Shown here in pieces: positions 42,620 through 52,853 of a stretch of 64,000 bases of DNA. Origin of the DNA: Erythrobacter sanguineus (GTDB lineage: Bacteria; Pseudomonadota; Alphaproteobacteria; Sphingomonadales; Sphingomonadaceae); contig NZ_FRDF01000017.1 of the NCBI RefSeq assembly GCF_900143235.1, positions 1-64,000 on the forward strand, written 5' to 3'. The notes below the pieces were generated by a model. That model was not told the origin of the DNA. It made no database searches and saw only the letters and a list, made by a program, of their open reading frames with translations. Each line of letters begins with the position of its first letter. The stretch's first letter is position 1. The translations under genes were made by a program, and so were the position numbers.

Positions 42620-43650
42620 GCGCGGGTCTCCCCGAGATTGGCTGCAGAATCGGCTTCAAGCTGGCGTGCGGCAGCCTCGCCCGCGATGGCGACGAAGGCA
42701 TCGTGCAGGCCAGCGCGTTCGATCGACAGCGAGAGGATCCCTGCCTCGCCTTCGATCAGCTGGCGCAGCAGCGGTTCGACCCCGGCTTCGGGCAGCGGGA
42801 ACTGCAAAAAATCGCCGTTGCGGCGGGCCTCTTTCGGCAGTGCGGAAAGCCATGCACCCTCGCGCGCCCTTGTTTCCAGCCGCACCTGCGCCGGAATCCG
42901 GTCACGCGCTGCCTCGACAGAGCCTGCGTAGGGGACCTTGCCCCCGGCGATGATCGCCACGCCTTCGCACAGGCGTTCGGCATGGTGGATCACATGGGTC
43001 GAGAAGATTACCGTCACGCCATCTTCGGCAAGCGCGCGGATCATCAATTCCAGCTTGCCCTGGTTGATCGCATCAAGACCCGAAAACGGCTCGTCCAGCA
43101 CCACCAGCCGCGGGCGATGCACCAGCGTGCCGAGCAGCTGGACGGTTTGCGCCATGCCCTTTGACAGCTGGCGGATCTGGCGGCCCGCTGCATGGCCGAG
43201 CCTGTGGCGTTCGAGCAGCTCGGCCCCGCGCGCGCGGCCCTCTTTCAGCGACAGCCCCCGCAGCGCGCCCATGAAGGCAATCGCCTCGATCGCCTTCATC
43301 GAAGGATAAAGCCCGCGTTCTTCGGGCAGATAGCCGATCAATCTGCCAATATCATGCGGGCGATCATGCCCGAACACCCGGCGCACCCCTTCGTCGGGGT
43401 CAATAATCCCCAGCAGCATCCTGAGCGTTGTCGTCTTGCCCGCGCCATTGGGTCCGAGAATACCGTAGATCGCGCCTTCGGGCACGGATATGTCCACCCC
43501 GTCGACCGCGCGTGTGCCGTCAAAGCTCTTGACCAGCCCGCGCGCCTCGATCGCCAACGGGCGTGCGTCGGCAGGAATGGCAGTGAAGCCCGCTGCCTGA
43601 TTATGTGATCGGGGCCGATTGCCCGACAGGTTCTGTTCGCTTACCGCCAT
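42616..43650 (-). CDS. ABC transporter ATP-binding protein (NatA-like)
   Basis: About 344 residues. Walker A is GPNGAGKTTTLRML, the Q-loop lies in GYLPEERGLYPSM, the signature is QLSKGMAQTVQ (a changed LSGGQ, typical of the NatA branch), Walker B is LVVLDEPFSGLD, and the switch His lies in STHVIHHAE. A C-terminal DUF4162-type domain follows. The ATG at 43650 has AAGG nine bases upstream; another ATG is two codons earlier. It pairs with the overlapping permease. Confidence 0.92.
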   Translation of the reverse strand: MAVSEQNLSGNRPRSHNQAAGFTAIPADARPLAIEARGLVKSFDGTRAVDGVDISVPEGAIYGILGPNGAGKTTTLRMLLGIIDPDEGVRRVFGHDRPHDIGRLIGYLPEERGLYPSMKAIEAIAFMGALRGLSLKEGRARGAELLERHRLGHAAGRQIRQLSKGMAQTVQLLGTLVHRPRLVVLDEPFSGLDAINQGKLELMIRALAEDGVTVIFSTHVIHHAERLCEGVAIIAGGKVPYAGSVEAARDRIPAQVRLETRAREGAWLSALPKEARRNGDFLQFPLPEAGVEPLLRQLIEGEAGILSLSIERAGLHDAFVAIAGEAAARQLEADSAANLGETRA

Positions 43651-43702
43651 GTCCATGCCTTAGTCGGTTAGGCGGCGAGATTAAACGGGAGCCTCTCCAA
43701 AC

Positions 43703-44764
43703 ATGGTTAACGTGCGCGAAAGACCTGGCTTTGCGCAGCGGATTGCGGCTGAGGCGCGTACTCTGGGCTTTGCCGCCTGCGGGATTGCGGGCGCGGGCGA
43801 AGACCCGCTGCGCTCGGCGCGGCTGGAAGAATGGCTGGGCGAGGGCCGTCATGGCAGCATGGAGTGGATGGCCACGCGGCTTGAACATCGCCGGTCGCCG
43901 CAGGGGCTCTGGCCCGAGGCGAGGAGCGTTATCGCGTTGGGGATGAGCTATGCCCCGGCGCATGATCCGCTGGCGCTCGAATCCGCGCCCGGCCGCGGGC
44001 GGATTTCGGTCTATTCGCAAGGCAGGGATTACCATGATGTCGTCAAGAAACGGCTGAAGGCGCTCGCCCGTTGGCTGGTGGCCGAAGCGCCCGACGCGCA
44101 AGTGAAGGTCTTTGTCGATACCGCGCCGGTAATGGAAAAGCCGCTGGGCGAGGCGGCGGGGATCGGCTGGCAGGGCAAGCACACCAATCTTGTAAGCCCC
44201 ACCCATGGCAGCTGGCTGTTTCTGGGGGCGATTTATACGACTTTGGATCTGGCCCCCGCTGAACCCCACCATGACCAGTGCGGGAGCTGCCGCGCATGTC
44301 TGGATGCCTGCCCGACGGATGCCTTTCCCGCGCCTTACCGGCTGGATGCGCGGCGCTGCATCTCCTACCTCACGATCGAGCACAAAGGCCCGGTGCCGGA
44401 GGAATTCCGCGAAGGCCTGGGCAACCGCATCTATGGCTGCGACGATTGTCTGGCGGTGTGCCCGTGGAACAAATTTGCTTCCGAGGCGCAGGCGATCCGC
44501 GAATTCCTGCCACGCGCCGAACTGGCCGCGCCGCGCCTTTCCGAATTGCTGGCGTTGGACGATGCAGGCTTCCGCGCGCTTTTCTCCGGCTCTCCGATCA
44601 AGCGGATCGGGCGGGATCGGTTCGTACGGAACTGCCTCTATGCGGCAGGCAACAGCGGCGATGGCGCGCTCGTCCCGCAGGTCGATGCGCTCACGGCTGA
44701 TCCTGATCCGGTGGTGGGAGAGGCGGCGCGTTGGGCGCTGGCGCGGCTCAGATCAGGTCTTTAA
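43703..44764 (+). CDS. queG: Epoxyqueuosine reductase
   Basis: A 353-residue cobalamin- and iron-sulfur-dependent enzyme that reduces epoxyqueuosine to queuosine at position 34 of tRNAs. Two 4Fe-4S motifs are present: [16 protein letters not shown] and [26 protein letters not shown] and the N-terminal [13 protein letters not shown] region are typical, followed by HEAT-like helices at the C-terminus. It is convergent with the reductase gene and overlaps it by 17 bases. Confidence 0.95.
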   Translation: MVNVRERPGFAQRIAAEARTLGFAACGIAGAGEDPLRSARLEEWLGEGRHGSMEWMATRLEHRRSPQGLWPEARSVIALGMSYAPAHDPLALESAPGRGRISVYSQGRDYHDVVKKRLKALARWLVAEAPDAQVKVFVDTAPVMEKPLGEAAGIGWQGKHTNLVSPTHGSWLFLGAIYTTLDLAPAEPHHDQCGSCRACLDACPTDAFPAPYRLDARRCISYLTIEHKGPVPEEFREGLGNRIYGCDDCLAVCPWNKFASEAQAIREFLPRAELAAPRLSELLALDDAGFRALFSGSPIKRIGRDRFVRNCLYAAGNSGDGALVPQVDALTADPDPVVGEAARWALARLRSGL

Positions 44765-45995
44765 GCGCCACGTCCGGGTCGGCCAGCAGCGCGGGATCGA
44801 TCCGGCCCGGCATGCTCTCCAGCAGCTTCCTTGCCTGCACATAGTCCTTCATCGTCCCCACGCAGTCGAACGCGATCGGCTTGCCATCCTTGAGATAGAC
44901 AACAGTGAACTTGCGCGCCTCGGGATCGCCGCGCAGCACCGTCTGGTCAAAACCAAGACTGAGGCCGGCGGTCTGCAATTTGAGGTCATACTGGTTCGAC
45001 CAGAACCACGGCAGCGCGTTATAGGCCTCCTTTTCGCCCATGATCGCCTTGGCGACGGTGTTGGCCATGTCATGCGCGTTCTGCACCGATTCCAGCCTGA
45101 TGACGGCGTTGTCGGCAAAGGGGTTGGCGTGCGCAGCGCAGTCGCCGATGGCGTAGATGTCGTCCAGCGTGGTGCGGCAGCAGAAATCGACATCCACCCC
45201 GTTGGAACCGGCAGCACCAGCAGCGATCAACGGTGCGACCGCGGGCACGATGCCGATGCCGACCACCACCATATCGCACGGCAATTCCTCGCCGCTTTCG
45301 AGCGCGACGCCCGTGACCTTTCCGGCATCCTCGCCCAAGACCGCGCGCACGCCTTCGCCCAGCCGCACGTCAACACCCTGGCGCCGGTGTTCATCGGCAT
45401 AGAAGCTCGAAAGCTCCTCGCCCGCGACCCGCGCCAGCAGGCGAGGCAGCATTTCGACCAGCGTGACCTCGCAGCCAAGCTTGCGCAAGACGGCGGCAGC
45501 CTCCAGCCCGATATAGCCGCCGCCGATCACCACCGCGCGCCGCGCCCCGGCTGCCAGCGCGGCCATCATCGCATCGGCATCGGACTTGTCCCGCACGTAG
45601 AAGACGCTCGGCAGCACCGCGCCTGCCACCGGCAGACGGCGCGGATCGCCGCCGCCCGACCAGATCAGCTTGCGATAGGTCAGCGCGCTCCCGTCCGACA
45701 GGGTGATCCGGTGCGCGGCTGCGTCGATCCGCGTTACCGCGGCACCAAGTTTCAGATCGATCCCCTTGTCCGCCCAGAATTTTTCGGGCCGGATCATAAT
45801 CCGTTCGAAACCCTTGTCCCCGGCGAGATATTCCTTCGACAGCGGGGGGCGTTCGTAAGGTGGCACCGCGTCGCGCCCGACCATCAGGATCGAACCCTCG
45901 TGCCCCTGCTGGCGCAGCGCGATCGCCGCCTGCGCTCCGCCGTGGCCGGTGCCGACGATGACCACATCGGCATGGTCAGGAGTTGTATTTACCAT
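44748..45995 (-). CDS. FAD-dependent ferredoxin/rubredoxin reductase
   Basis: A 415-residue class-I ferredoxin reductase of the putidaredoxin-reductase type. The FAD site is [20 protein letters not shown], the NAD site is [20 protein letters not shown], and a second FAD contact is [11 protein letters not shown]. The C-terminal [19 protein letters not shown] segment is characteristic. It transfers electrons from NADH to a [2Fe-2S] ferredoxin feeding P450 or Rieske oxygenases. The CYP153-like P450 about 3.5 kb away is a plausible client. The ATG at 45995 is preferred to 46043. Confidence 0.92.
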   Translation of the reverse strand: MVNTTPDHADVVIVGTGHGGAQAAIALRQQGHEGSILMVGRDAVPPYERPPLSKEYLAGDKGFERIMIRPEKFWADKGIDLKLGAAVTRIDAAAHRITLSDGSALTYRKLIWSGGGDPRRLPVAGAVLPSVFYVRDKSDADAMMAALAAGARRAVVIGGGYIGLEAAAVLRKLGCEVTLVEMLPRLLARVAGEELSSFYADEHRRQGVDVRLGEGVRAVLGEDAGKVTGVALESGEELPCDMVVVGIGIVPAVAPLIAAGAAGSNGVDVDFCCRTTLDDIYAIGDCAAHANPFADNAVIRLESVQNAHDMANTVAKAIMGEKEAYNALPWFWSNQYDLKLQTAGLSLGFDQTVLRGDPEARKFTVVYLKDGKPIAFDCVGTMKDYVQARKLLESMPGRIDPALLADPDVALKDLI

Positions 45996-46106
45996 GGATT
46001 CGCTGTGCCCCTCCGGCTGCCTTGTGCCTTTGATGTGCCGCAAACCCCCGCCGGGTCAACCGGCCTGATGCAGACTGTCGAATTTGCGGGGCAGAAGGTC
46101 TGAAAC

Positions 46107-49100
46107 CTAACGCTCCAGCAGGTTGCGCGCCTGGCTGGCGATCTGCGCGAGCATCGCCGGACCGACCGGCGGCCGCGCCTGGCCCCGCGCGACCATCGCC
46201 CGGAACTGCGCCACGGCTTCGACGTTCCGCTCCGCCCATGCGCCGACTGCGCCCAATGGATTATCCTTGCCGGCCTTGCGCTGCATCAGCCGTCGCAGGA
46301 AATCGAGCCGCATCTGCTGGAAATCGCGCGCGAGACCCGAGACGAGCAGCCGGTCCCAGACATCCGATGGCGACATGTGCGCGGCAATGCCCTGCGCCCA
46401 GTCCAGCCCCAGCCGCGCACCGACATCGGTAAAGGCGTGGGTGAGCAACTTGGCATCGATCCCGGTTTCAAGCGCGAGCTTTGCCAGCCCGATCGCGCCG
46501 TCGAAATCGAACAGGTTGGCGACCCGCGCCGCCAGCGCCTCGGGCGCGCCTGTTGCCACGAAGCTCTGGCGCAGTTCGAGCGACCGCGCGCGCGGCTCGG
46601 CGGCAAGCAGTTCCTCGCGCGCGGTGGCAAGCGCGGCGACGCCGGATTCCAGTTCCCCGATCATCATGCCCGCGTCGACCTTGCCGGCGGCGGTGCGCAG
46701 CACGTCGGACACGAGGTTACCCACGGCGGCGGCCAACCGGTCGAACAGCGCGAGCCGTGCCGCCTCGGGGATCGGCGCTTTGTCCAGCTCGCGCCACAGC
46801 GCATCGAGACCGAACAGGCGTTCGGCCACGACAAAGCCCGCAGCGACTTCGGCCAGGCCCACACCTTCCTCCTCGGCCAGTTCGAAGGGATGGACCATGC
46901 CGAGCCGGTTGACCATTCGGTTCGCAAGGCTGGTCGCGATCATCTCGCGCCGCAGCCGGTGGCTGCGGATCTGTGCGGCGAAACTCTTGCGCATGGGCGA
47001 GGGGAAGCGCGCCAGCAGCACCGGCTCCAGCACCGGATCATCGGGCAGGTGGCTGGCCTCGATCGCGTCCTGCAGCGCCAGCTTGGCCGAAGACAACAGC
47101 ACCGCGAGTTCGGGGCGGGTCAGCCCCTGCCCGTCGGCTGCACGGCGCAGCAGCGCCTCGCCATCCGCCAGGCCTTCGGTGCGGCGATCGAAATCACTGA
47201 TTTCCTCCAGCCGCTCGATCAGCCGGACATAGGACGCGCTGGCTCCGGGCCCGCCGGTCTCGGCCACTGACAGCGCCAGCGCCTGCAAGCGGTTGTCTTC
47301 GAGCACAAGCGCTGCGACCTCGTCGGTCATTGCCGCGAGCAGCGTGTTGCGTTTCTTCTCCGTCAGCTTGCCATCGCGCAGCGCGGCGGCGAGCGCGATC
47401 TTGATGTTGACCTCGTTGTCCGAACAATCGACTCCGGCGGAATTGTCGATGAAGTCGGTGTTGATCCGGCCCCCCTTCATGGAAAAGGCGATGCGTCCGG
47501 CCTGCGTCACGCCGAGGTTTGCGCCTTCGCCTATCACCCGGGCGCGCACCGCGTCAGCATCGACGCGCAAGGTGTCGTTGGCCGGATCGCCGACCTGAAT
47601 GTGATTTTCCTGCGGGGCCTTCAGATAGGTGCCGATGCCGCCGAACCACATCAGATCGACTTCGGCCCGCAAGATCGCGGAAATCAGCGCCTCGGGCTCG
47701 ATTTCCTTCTCGGCGACCCCCAGCACTTCGCGCGCCTGCCTTGGCAGCTTGATCCGCTTGGAGGCGCGGGAAAACACCCCGCCGCCCTTGGAGATCAGGC
47801 TGGCGTCGTAATCCTCCCAGCTCGACCGCGGCAGATCGAACAGACGCTTGCGTTCCTTCCAGCTGGTCAGTGGATCGGGTGAAGGGTCGATGAAGATGTG
47901 ACGGTGATCAAAGGCGGCGACCAGCTTCAGCGTCCTGGACAGCAGCATCCCGTTGCCGAACACATCGCCCGACATGTCGCCGCAGCCGGCAACGGTGATG
48001 CTGTCCTTCTGGACGTCGATCCCCATCTCGCGGAAGTGGCGCTGGACGCTGACCCACGCGCCGCGCGCGGTGATGCCCATGGCCTTGTGGTCGTATCCGT
48101 TCGATCCGCCGCTGGCGAAGGCATCATCCAGCCAGAAATCGCGGGCCTGCGCGATGCCATTGGCGATGTCGGAGAAGGTCGCGGTGCCTTTATCCGCGGC
48201 GACCACGAAATAGGGGTCGTCCCCGTCGAGCACCTCGACACGATCAGGATGCACCACCCGGCCATCGAGGATATTGTCGGTGATCGACAGCAGCGTGCGG
48301 ATGAACACTTCGTAGCTGGCGCGGCCTTCGGCAGCCCAGCCTTCGCGGTCGAGCGCGGGGGAGGGCAGCTGTTTGGGATAGAACCCGCCCTTCGCCCCTG
48401 TCGGCACGATCACTGCGTTCTTGACCCGCTGGGCCTTCATCAGCCCCAGCACTTCGGTGCGGAAATCATCGCGCCGGTCGGACCAGCGCAGGCCCCCGCG
48501 CGCCACCGCGCCCGAACGCAGGTGGATGCCCTCCACCCGGCGCGAATAAACGAAAATCTCTCGCCATGGCACCGGCTTGGGCAGGCCAGGGACGACGTGG
48601 CTGTCGATCTTGAAGGCGAGCGCTTCGGCAGCGGCCGGGGCGAAGGCGTTGGTGCGCAGGATGGCGTCGATCACCGCGCGGTAAAGCCGCAACAGCCGGT
48701 CGTCATTGATGGCCGTCACCTTGGCCAGTCCGCGGGTAAAGGCGTTCTGGGCAGCGGCAATCGCTTCGCTCCGATCGCCGCTGAAAGCCGGATCGTGGCG
48801 CGCGGTGAACAGATCGATCATCGCCCGGGTCACCTGCGGGGCAGCCACCAGCGCATCGACCACGGTGTAGATGGTGTAGCTCACCCCGGTCTGGCGCAGA
48901 TAGCGGTAGACTGCGCGCAGCCAGTTCGCCGCGCGCGGTGCGAGCCCGGTGGCTGCCACCAACCGGTTGAAGGGATCATCCTCTGCCGCACCGTTCGAGA
49001 CATCGGCCATTGCCTGCTCGATCAGCTCCGCACGCGCCAGCAGCGTGGCTGCATCAATCCCGGCTGGAACGGTCAGGATGAAATCATGGATCGAGCCAAG

Positions 49101-50846
49101 CGCCGGGTCGTTGAGGAAGGTCGGTACTTCTGCGGCGACGTGGAAGCCGAAATTCTCCAGCGCCGGCACCGCATCGGACAGCGCGAGGCGTCCGCGCACG
49201 CAATAGATCTTGAGCCGCAGGCTGTGCGCGCCGTCGCTGTCCATGCGGTAAAGCCGGGTGGCGCGATCCGGGCGGGCCGCAGCCGGGCTGCCGTCGCTTT
49301 CGGTAACGGCAAGGGTACGCAGCCGGTCGATATCGCGTGCCGCCTCGGCAGGGCCATAGGTCAGGCGGTAGCCGGTCGGGAAGGCCGGGGCATAGCGCGC
49401 GGCGAGCGCGGCGGCGCGCCCGTCGTCCTCATGCGCTGCAAGATGGCCCTCGACCGCTTCGTTCCAGCCGCGCAGCAGATCGACCAGTGCGGCTTCGATT
49501 GCCACGGGATCGGGCAGGGTGTCGCAGGCGCGCACATCGACAAGAAAGCGCAGCAGGGCAAGATTGCTGCCTTCGACCTCAAGGCTCCAATCGAGCAGCG
49601 CTGCGCCCGGTGTGCCCAGCAGCATCGCCTGAATCTGCAGCCGGACATCGGTGGAAAGCTGGTCACGCGGGAGCCAGACGAAGGCAAAGACATGGCGCTC
49701 CAGTGTCGAGCGCACCATAACCAGGCGTGGGCGCGGACGGTCAATCAGCACCATCTTGGTGGTGGCAAGTTCGGCGATCCGTGTCCGCCCGAAAGCGATC
49801 AGCAGATCATTGGGCAGGCTGGTGAAGGCATGGACCAGCGCTTTGCCATTATGCCCGGCCCGATCGAAACCCAGCTCTCCGGTCAGCTGCCCAAGCGTCT
49901 GGCGCAGCACCGGCACTTCGCCCGGCCGTGCGCTCAGGGCGGCGCTGGTCCACAACCCGGCATGGATCGAAAGCGCGGTGACGCGCCCTTCTGTGCGCAG
50001 CGGCACCATGAACAGGTCGAGCGGGCTGCGGCGATGAACCCGCGCCTGCACGTTCGACTTGATAACCAGCAGCGTGCGCGGTGTCCCGGCGGCTTCGTGG
50101 CGGTCGAACCATTCGAAGGCACGTTCGATCGATGTTTCTGCCAGCAATTCGCGCGCCGAACTGCGGCAGATCCCCAGCACCGCCTGTTCCTGCCCGTCGC
50201 GATGGCGGGTGATATGGCCGAGCTGGGTAAGCATTCCGCCACCCAGCCAGCCGAGCAGCGCGCCGGCCTCTTCGTCGAACGTTTCGGCAAGCACGGCGTC
50301 GGCCGACATTGCAGTCTGCATGGCGGGCCAGTCGCTGACCGCAACGTGCACATCGGCAAGGGTCGCCTGCAGGGCTTCGGACAGTTCGCGGCGCTGCCGG
50401 GCATCGACCCGTGGTGTTTCGACATAGATCAGCGATTCGCGCCGACCGTCAGGCTGCTTTGCGCCGGGCTTGGCGATGGCCGTGATGGCGCCTGCCGCAT
50501 CGCGCATGACCGGGACGACCGGGTGCAGCAGGCGATCGATCGCAATCCCTTGCGCAGCAATGGTCGAAGCGATCGAATCGACCAGGAACGGCATGTCGTC
50601 GTTGATGATGGCAATCCGGAGCCGACGCCGCGTGCCGCTTGCGGATTCGATCTGGACCAGCGACTTGCCGGGCTTGCGGGTATGCGCGGCGGCAAGCAGA
50701 TATTGTGCCGCCTCACCCAGCGCGGCGTGTCCCGGCGGGGTATCGCCCGGCAACAGCGAGGCTTGGAGATGTGACCTCAGCGCCTCCTGCAATTTGCTTC
50801 CCGACGGCTTGCCAATGGATTTGGCGCTGGTTCTGGACCCCATCAA
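46107..50846 (-). CDS. gdhB: NAD-specific glutamate dehydrogenase, large type
   Basis: A 1,579-residue protein of the 180-kDa class. It oxidises glutamate to 2-oxoglutarate and ammonia with NAD. The N-terminal ~700 residues form the regulatory part with ACT-like folds (RRLRIAIINDDMPFLVDSIA, YVETPRVDARQRREL). The catalytic core lies at ~750-1180 (VARGGLRWSDRRDDFRTEVL, VPTGAKGGFYPKQ, GCGDMSGDVFGNGMLL, GGIGTYLKA). A C-terminal helical domain follows. The length is normal, and the frame is uninterrupted over 4.7 kb. GGGAG lies six bases before the ATG, within one arm of an inverted repeat. The symbol is tentative because naming varies. Confidence 0.95.
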   Translation of the reverse strand: MMGSRTSAKSIGKPSGSKLQEALRSHLQASLLPGDTPPGHAALGEAAQYLLAAAHTRKPGKSLVQIESASGTRRRLRIAIINDDMPFLVDSIASTIAAQGIAIDRLLHPVVPVMRDAAGAITAIAKPGAKQPDGRRESLIYVETPRVDARQRRELSEALQATLADVHVAVSDWPAMQTAMSADAVLAETFDEEAGALLGWLGGGMLTQLGHITRHRDGQEQAVLGICRSSARELLAETSIERAFEWFDRHEAAGTPRTLLVIKSNVQARVHRRSPLDLFMVPLRTEGRVTALSIHAGLWTSAALSARPGEVPVLRQTLGQLTGELGFDRAGHNGKALVHAFTSLPNDLLIAFGRTRIAELATTKMVLIDRPRPRLVMVRSTLERHVFAFVWLPRDQLSTDVRLQIQAMLLGTPGAALLDWSLEVEGSNLALLRFLVDVRACDTLPDPVAIEAALVDLLRGWNEAVEGHLAAHEDDGRAAALAARYAPAFPTGYRLTYGPAEAARDIDRLRTLAVTESDGSPAAARPDRATRLYRMDSDGAHSLRLKIYCVRGRLALSDAVPALENFGFHVAAEVPTFLNDPALGSIHDFILTVPAGIDAATLLARAELIEQAMADVSNGAAEDDPFNRLVAATGLAPRAANWLRAVYRYLRQTGVSYTIYTVVDALVAAPQVTRAMIDLFTARHDPAFSGDRSEAIAAAQNAFTRGLAKVTAINDDRLLRLYRAVIDAILRTNAFAPAAAEALAFKIDSHVVPGLPKPVPWREIFVYSRRVEGIHLRSGAVARGGLRWSDRRDDFRTEVLGLMKAQRVKNAVIVPTGAKGGFYPKQLPSPALDREGWAAEGRASYEVFIRTLLSITDNILDGRVVHPDRVEVLDGDDPYFVVAADKGTATFSDIANGIAQARDFWLDDAFASGGSNGYDHKAMGITARGAWVSVQRHFREMGIDVQKDSITVAGCGDMSGDVFGNGMLLSRTLKLVAAFDHRHIFIDPSPDPLTSWKERKRLFDLPRSSWEDYDASLISKGGGVFSRASKRIKLPRQAREVLGVAEKEIEPEALISAILRAEVDLMWFGGIGTYLKAPQENHIQVGDPANDTLRVDADAVRARVIGEGANLGVTQAGRIAFSMKGGRINTDFIDNSAGVDCSDNEVNIKIALAAALRDGKLTEKKRNTLLAAMTDEVAALVLEDNRLQALALSVAETGGPGASASYVRLIERLEEISDFDRRTEGLADGEALLRRAADGQGLTRPELAVLLSSAKLALQDAIEASHLPDDPVLEPVLLARFPSPMRKSFAAQIRSHRLRREMIATSLANRMVNRLGMVHPFELAEEEGVGLAEVAAGFVVAERLFGLDALWRELDKAPIPEAARLALFDRLAAAVGNLVSDVLRTAAGKVDAGMMIGELESGVAALATAREELLAAEPRARSLELRQSFVATGAPEALAARVANLFDFDGAIGLAKLALETGIDAKLLTHAFTDVGARLGLDWAQGIAAHMSPSDVWDRLLVSGLARDFQQMRLDFLRRLMQRKAGKDNPLGAVGAWAERNVEAVAQFRAMVARGQARPPVGPAMLAQIASQARNLLER

Positions 50847-50851
50847 CGGCT

Positions 50852-50903
50852 CCCGGCATCCTGTTTTTCCGACATTAGCATGTGGTAATAATATTATGCC
50901 GGG
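50852..50903 (-). promoter_or_regulatory. Inverted repeat in the glutamate dehydrogenase leader
   Basis: CCCGGCAT at 50852-50859 and ATGCCGGG at 50896-50903 are exact complements, 36 bases apart, on either side of an AT-rich stretch containing ATAATATTAT (50888-50897). In the minus-strand transcript the arm nearest the gene carries the GGGAG ribosome site, six bases before the start codon. Confidence 0.45.
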
Positions 50904-50971
50904 TTGTTGTTATCGTGTTTTCGGCGATACGCCTTTCCCCCTAGCCGGCGCAAGCGCGATGATTACCGATG

Positions 50972-51967
50972 TCACGCCGCGAGCGCATTTTCACACGCCT
51001 TCATCGTCAGTTCGAGCGAACGGACACGCGCCTCTGGCTCGAAGGTCGCGCCGCATAGCATGATCTCGTCTGCGCCGGTGCGCTGGATGAAGGCGGCGAT
51101 GCCCTCGCGCACTTGCGTCGGCGTGCCGACAGCGGCGGCCTGGCCGAGATGGGCGAGCATCGCCTGCGCGCTGGCGGGGAGCGTGTCGGTGTAGTCTGCG
51201 ACCGGCGCTGGTAGCTTGCCGGGGTTGCCGCTGCGCAACCGCACGAAGCTTTGCTGCTGGCTGGAAGCGATCAGCCGTGCTTGCGCTTCGGTCTCGGCGG
51301 CAAAGACGTTCATCGCCACCATCACATGGGGACGTTCGAGCGCGTCAGAGGGCTGGAAGTCGCGGCGATAGACCGCCAGCGCGGCATCGAGATGATCGGG
51401 CGCGAAATGGGCAGCAAAGGCATAGGGCAGGCCGAGCTTGGCAGCGAGCTGGGCGCCGAACAGGCTCGATCCCAGCATCCACAGCTCGATCTTCGCGCCC
51501 AGCCCGGGTGTGGCCGTGATCGGCAGATCGTAATCGCCTGTCAGCAGCGCGCGCAGTTCGACCACGTCCTGGGGGAAATATTCCGACGCCTGGTGCAGGT
51601 TCTTGCGCAAGGCCTGCTGCAATTCCGGCCCCGCACCCGGCGCGCGCCCCAGCCCGAGGTCGATCCGGCCCGGGAACAGCGCGTCCAATGTGCCGAACTG
51701 TTCGGCGATCTGGAACGGTGTGTGATTGGGCAACATGATCCCGCCCGATCCGATGCGGATGCAGCGGGTGGCATTGCCGATATGGGCCAGCACGACCGAT
51801 GTCGCCCCGCCCGCAATTCCATCCATCGCATGATGTTCGGCGACCCAGAACCGCTTGCATCCTGCCGCTTCCGCCGCGCGAGCAAGATCGGTGGTGGCGG
51901 CAAAGGCTTCTGTCAGCGTTCCGCCCTCGCGGACGGGGACGAGATCAAGCACGGAAAACGCGGTCAT
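50972..51967 (-). CDS. LLM-class flavin-dependent oxidoreductase
   Basis: A 331-residue luciferase-like monooxygenase of the MsnO8/YhbW type: FSVLDLVPVREGG, KRFWVAEHHAMDGIAGGATSVV, RIGSGGIMLPNHTPFQIAEQFG, FPGRIDLGLGRAPGAG and WMLGSSLFGAQLAAKLGLPYAFA. Such enzymes use FMNH2 and O2; the substrate is unknown. Its start overlaps the TPR gene by ATGA, so it is the last gene of a three-gene minus-strand operon. Confidence 0.92.
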   Translation of the reverse strand: MTAFSVLDLVPVREGGTLTEAFAATTDLARAAEAAGCKRFWVAEHHAMDGIAGGATSVVLAHIGNATRCIRIGSGGIMLPNHTPFQIAEQFGTLDALFPGRIDLGLGRAPGAGPELQQALRKNLHQASEYFPQDVVELRALLTGDYDLPITATPGLGAKIELWMLGSSLFGAQLAAKLGLPYAFAAHFAPDHLDAALAVYRRDFQPSDALERPHVMVAMNVFAAETEAQARLIASSQQQSFVRLRSGNPGKLPAPVADYTDTLPASAQAMLAHLGQAAAVGTPTQVREGIAAFIQRTGADEIMLCGATFEPEARVRSLELTMKACENALAA

Positions 51968-52848
51968 GCGGAAGGTTCCTCCTCGTTGGTCGTTGTCGGT
52001 GCGGGCACGGTTTCGGCTGGGTCGAGCTGGGCTAGATAGTCCCGCGCGGTGGCGGCGGCGAGGCTTTCGGGCTGGAGTTCGATGACCGATTGCCAGCTTT
52101 GGCGCGCTGCCTCGTCGTGTCCGGCAAGCACCGCGATAACCCCGGCTTCCAACCCGATTTCCGGATTGGTCGGCGCAAGCCGCGCGGCCTGCTCGATCGC
52201 TTCCTGTGCAAGGCCGAGCCGATCGAGCCGCCGCAGCAGCGTAGCCTTCAGCAGCCAGCCCTCACTCCTTTCAGGCATTAGGGCTGTTGCCTCTTCAAGC
52301 GCGGAGAGCGCTTCTTCGCTGCGCCCGAGTGTCACCAGCACCCGCGCAACATCGATCGCCGCCAGCGCCTGCAGCGGCGCTGAAGCCGCTGCCCGGGCAT
52401 CCTGCTGCGCCTGCCCCAGCAAGCCGAGCGCGTCCGCCGGATCGCCGCCCGCCAGCGCGGCATTGCCGGCCATGCTCGCAAACCTCGCGCGGATGCGCGC
52501 TTCATCCGCCGGGGTTTCGTCGCGGGCAGCAAGGAAGGCCGTGCGGGCATCATCCCACAGGCCCAGTTCGGTCGCCGCCATGCCCAGACAGTGATTGGCG
52601 AGCACCCGGTCCGGCCCGGTGACCTCACTGCGACGGATCTGCGCCATGGCATGCGCCCGCGCGGCGTCTTCGGCCAGCTGGTCAAGACAGCGCACGAGCC
52701 ATGCGCTGGTGGGGTTGAGGCTTTCCTGCTCTGTCTGCGTCTGCGCGCTCGGGCGTGGCGGCCGGTCGCGCACCAGATCATCGCCCTGCATCGCCCCGGC
52801 CATGGGATCGGGACCAACCTGGAGCAGCAGGGCGAGGAGAATCGACAC
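51964..52848 (-). CDS. Exported TPR protein
   Basis: A 294-residue protein with a short N-terminal hydrophobic stretch (MSILLALLLQVGPDPM), probably a signal peptide though brief, followed by TPR-like helical repeats (~60-275: LQALAAIDVARVLVTLGRSEEALSALEEA and LDRLGLAQEAIEQAARLAPTNPEI as examples). It has a Pro/Thr/Glu-rich tail. TPR proteins act as interaction scaffolds; the partner is unknown. It lies five bases downstream of the hydrolase gene and overlaps the LLM gene. Confidence 0.85.
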   Translation of the reverse strand: MSILLALLLQVGPDPMAGAMQGDDLVRDRPPRPSAQTQTEQESLNPTSAWLVRCLDQLAEDAARAHAMAQIRRSEVTGPDRVLANHCLGMAATELGLWDDARTAFLAARDETPADEARIRARFASMAGNAALAGGDPADALGLLGQAQQDARAAASAPLQALAAIDVARVLVTLGRSEEALSALEEATALMPERSEGWLLKATLLRRLDRLGLAQEAIEQAARLAPTNPEIGLEAGVIAVLAGHDEAARQSWQSVIELQPESLAAATARDYLAQLDPAETVPAPTTTNEEEPSA

Positions 52849-52853
52849 GCGTT

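Noticed and set aside
47898-50774. Very long plus-strand open frame (958 codons) opposite the glutamate dehydrogenase gene
   Set aside because: It is the mirror of a GC-rich coding strand; composition is Arg/Gln/His-rich with no domain, start signal or conserved motif.
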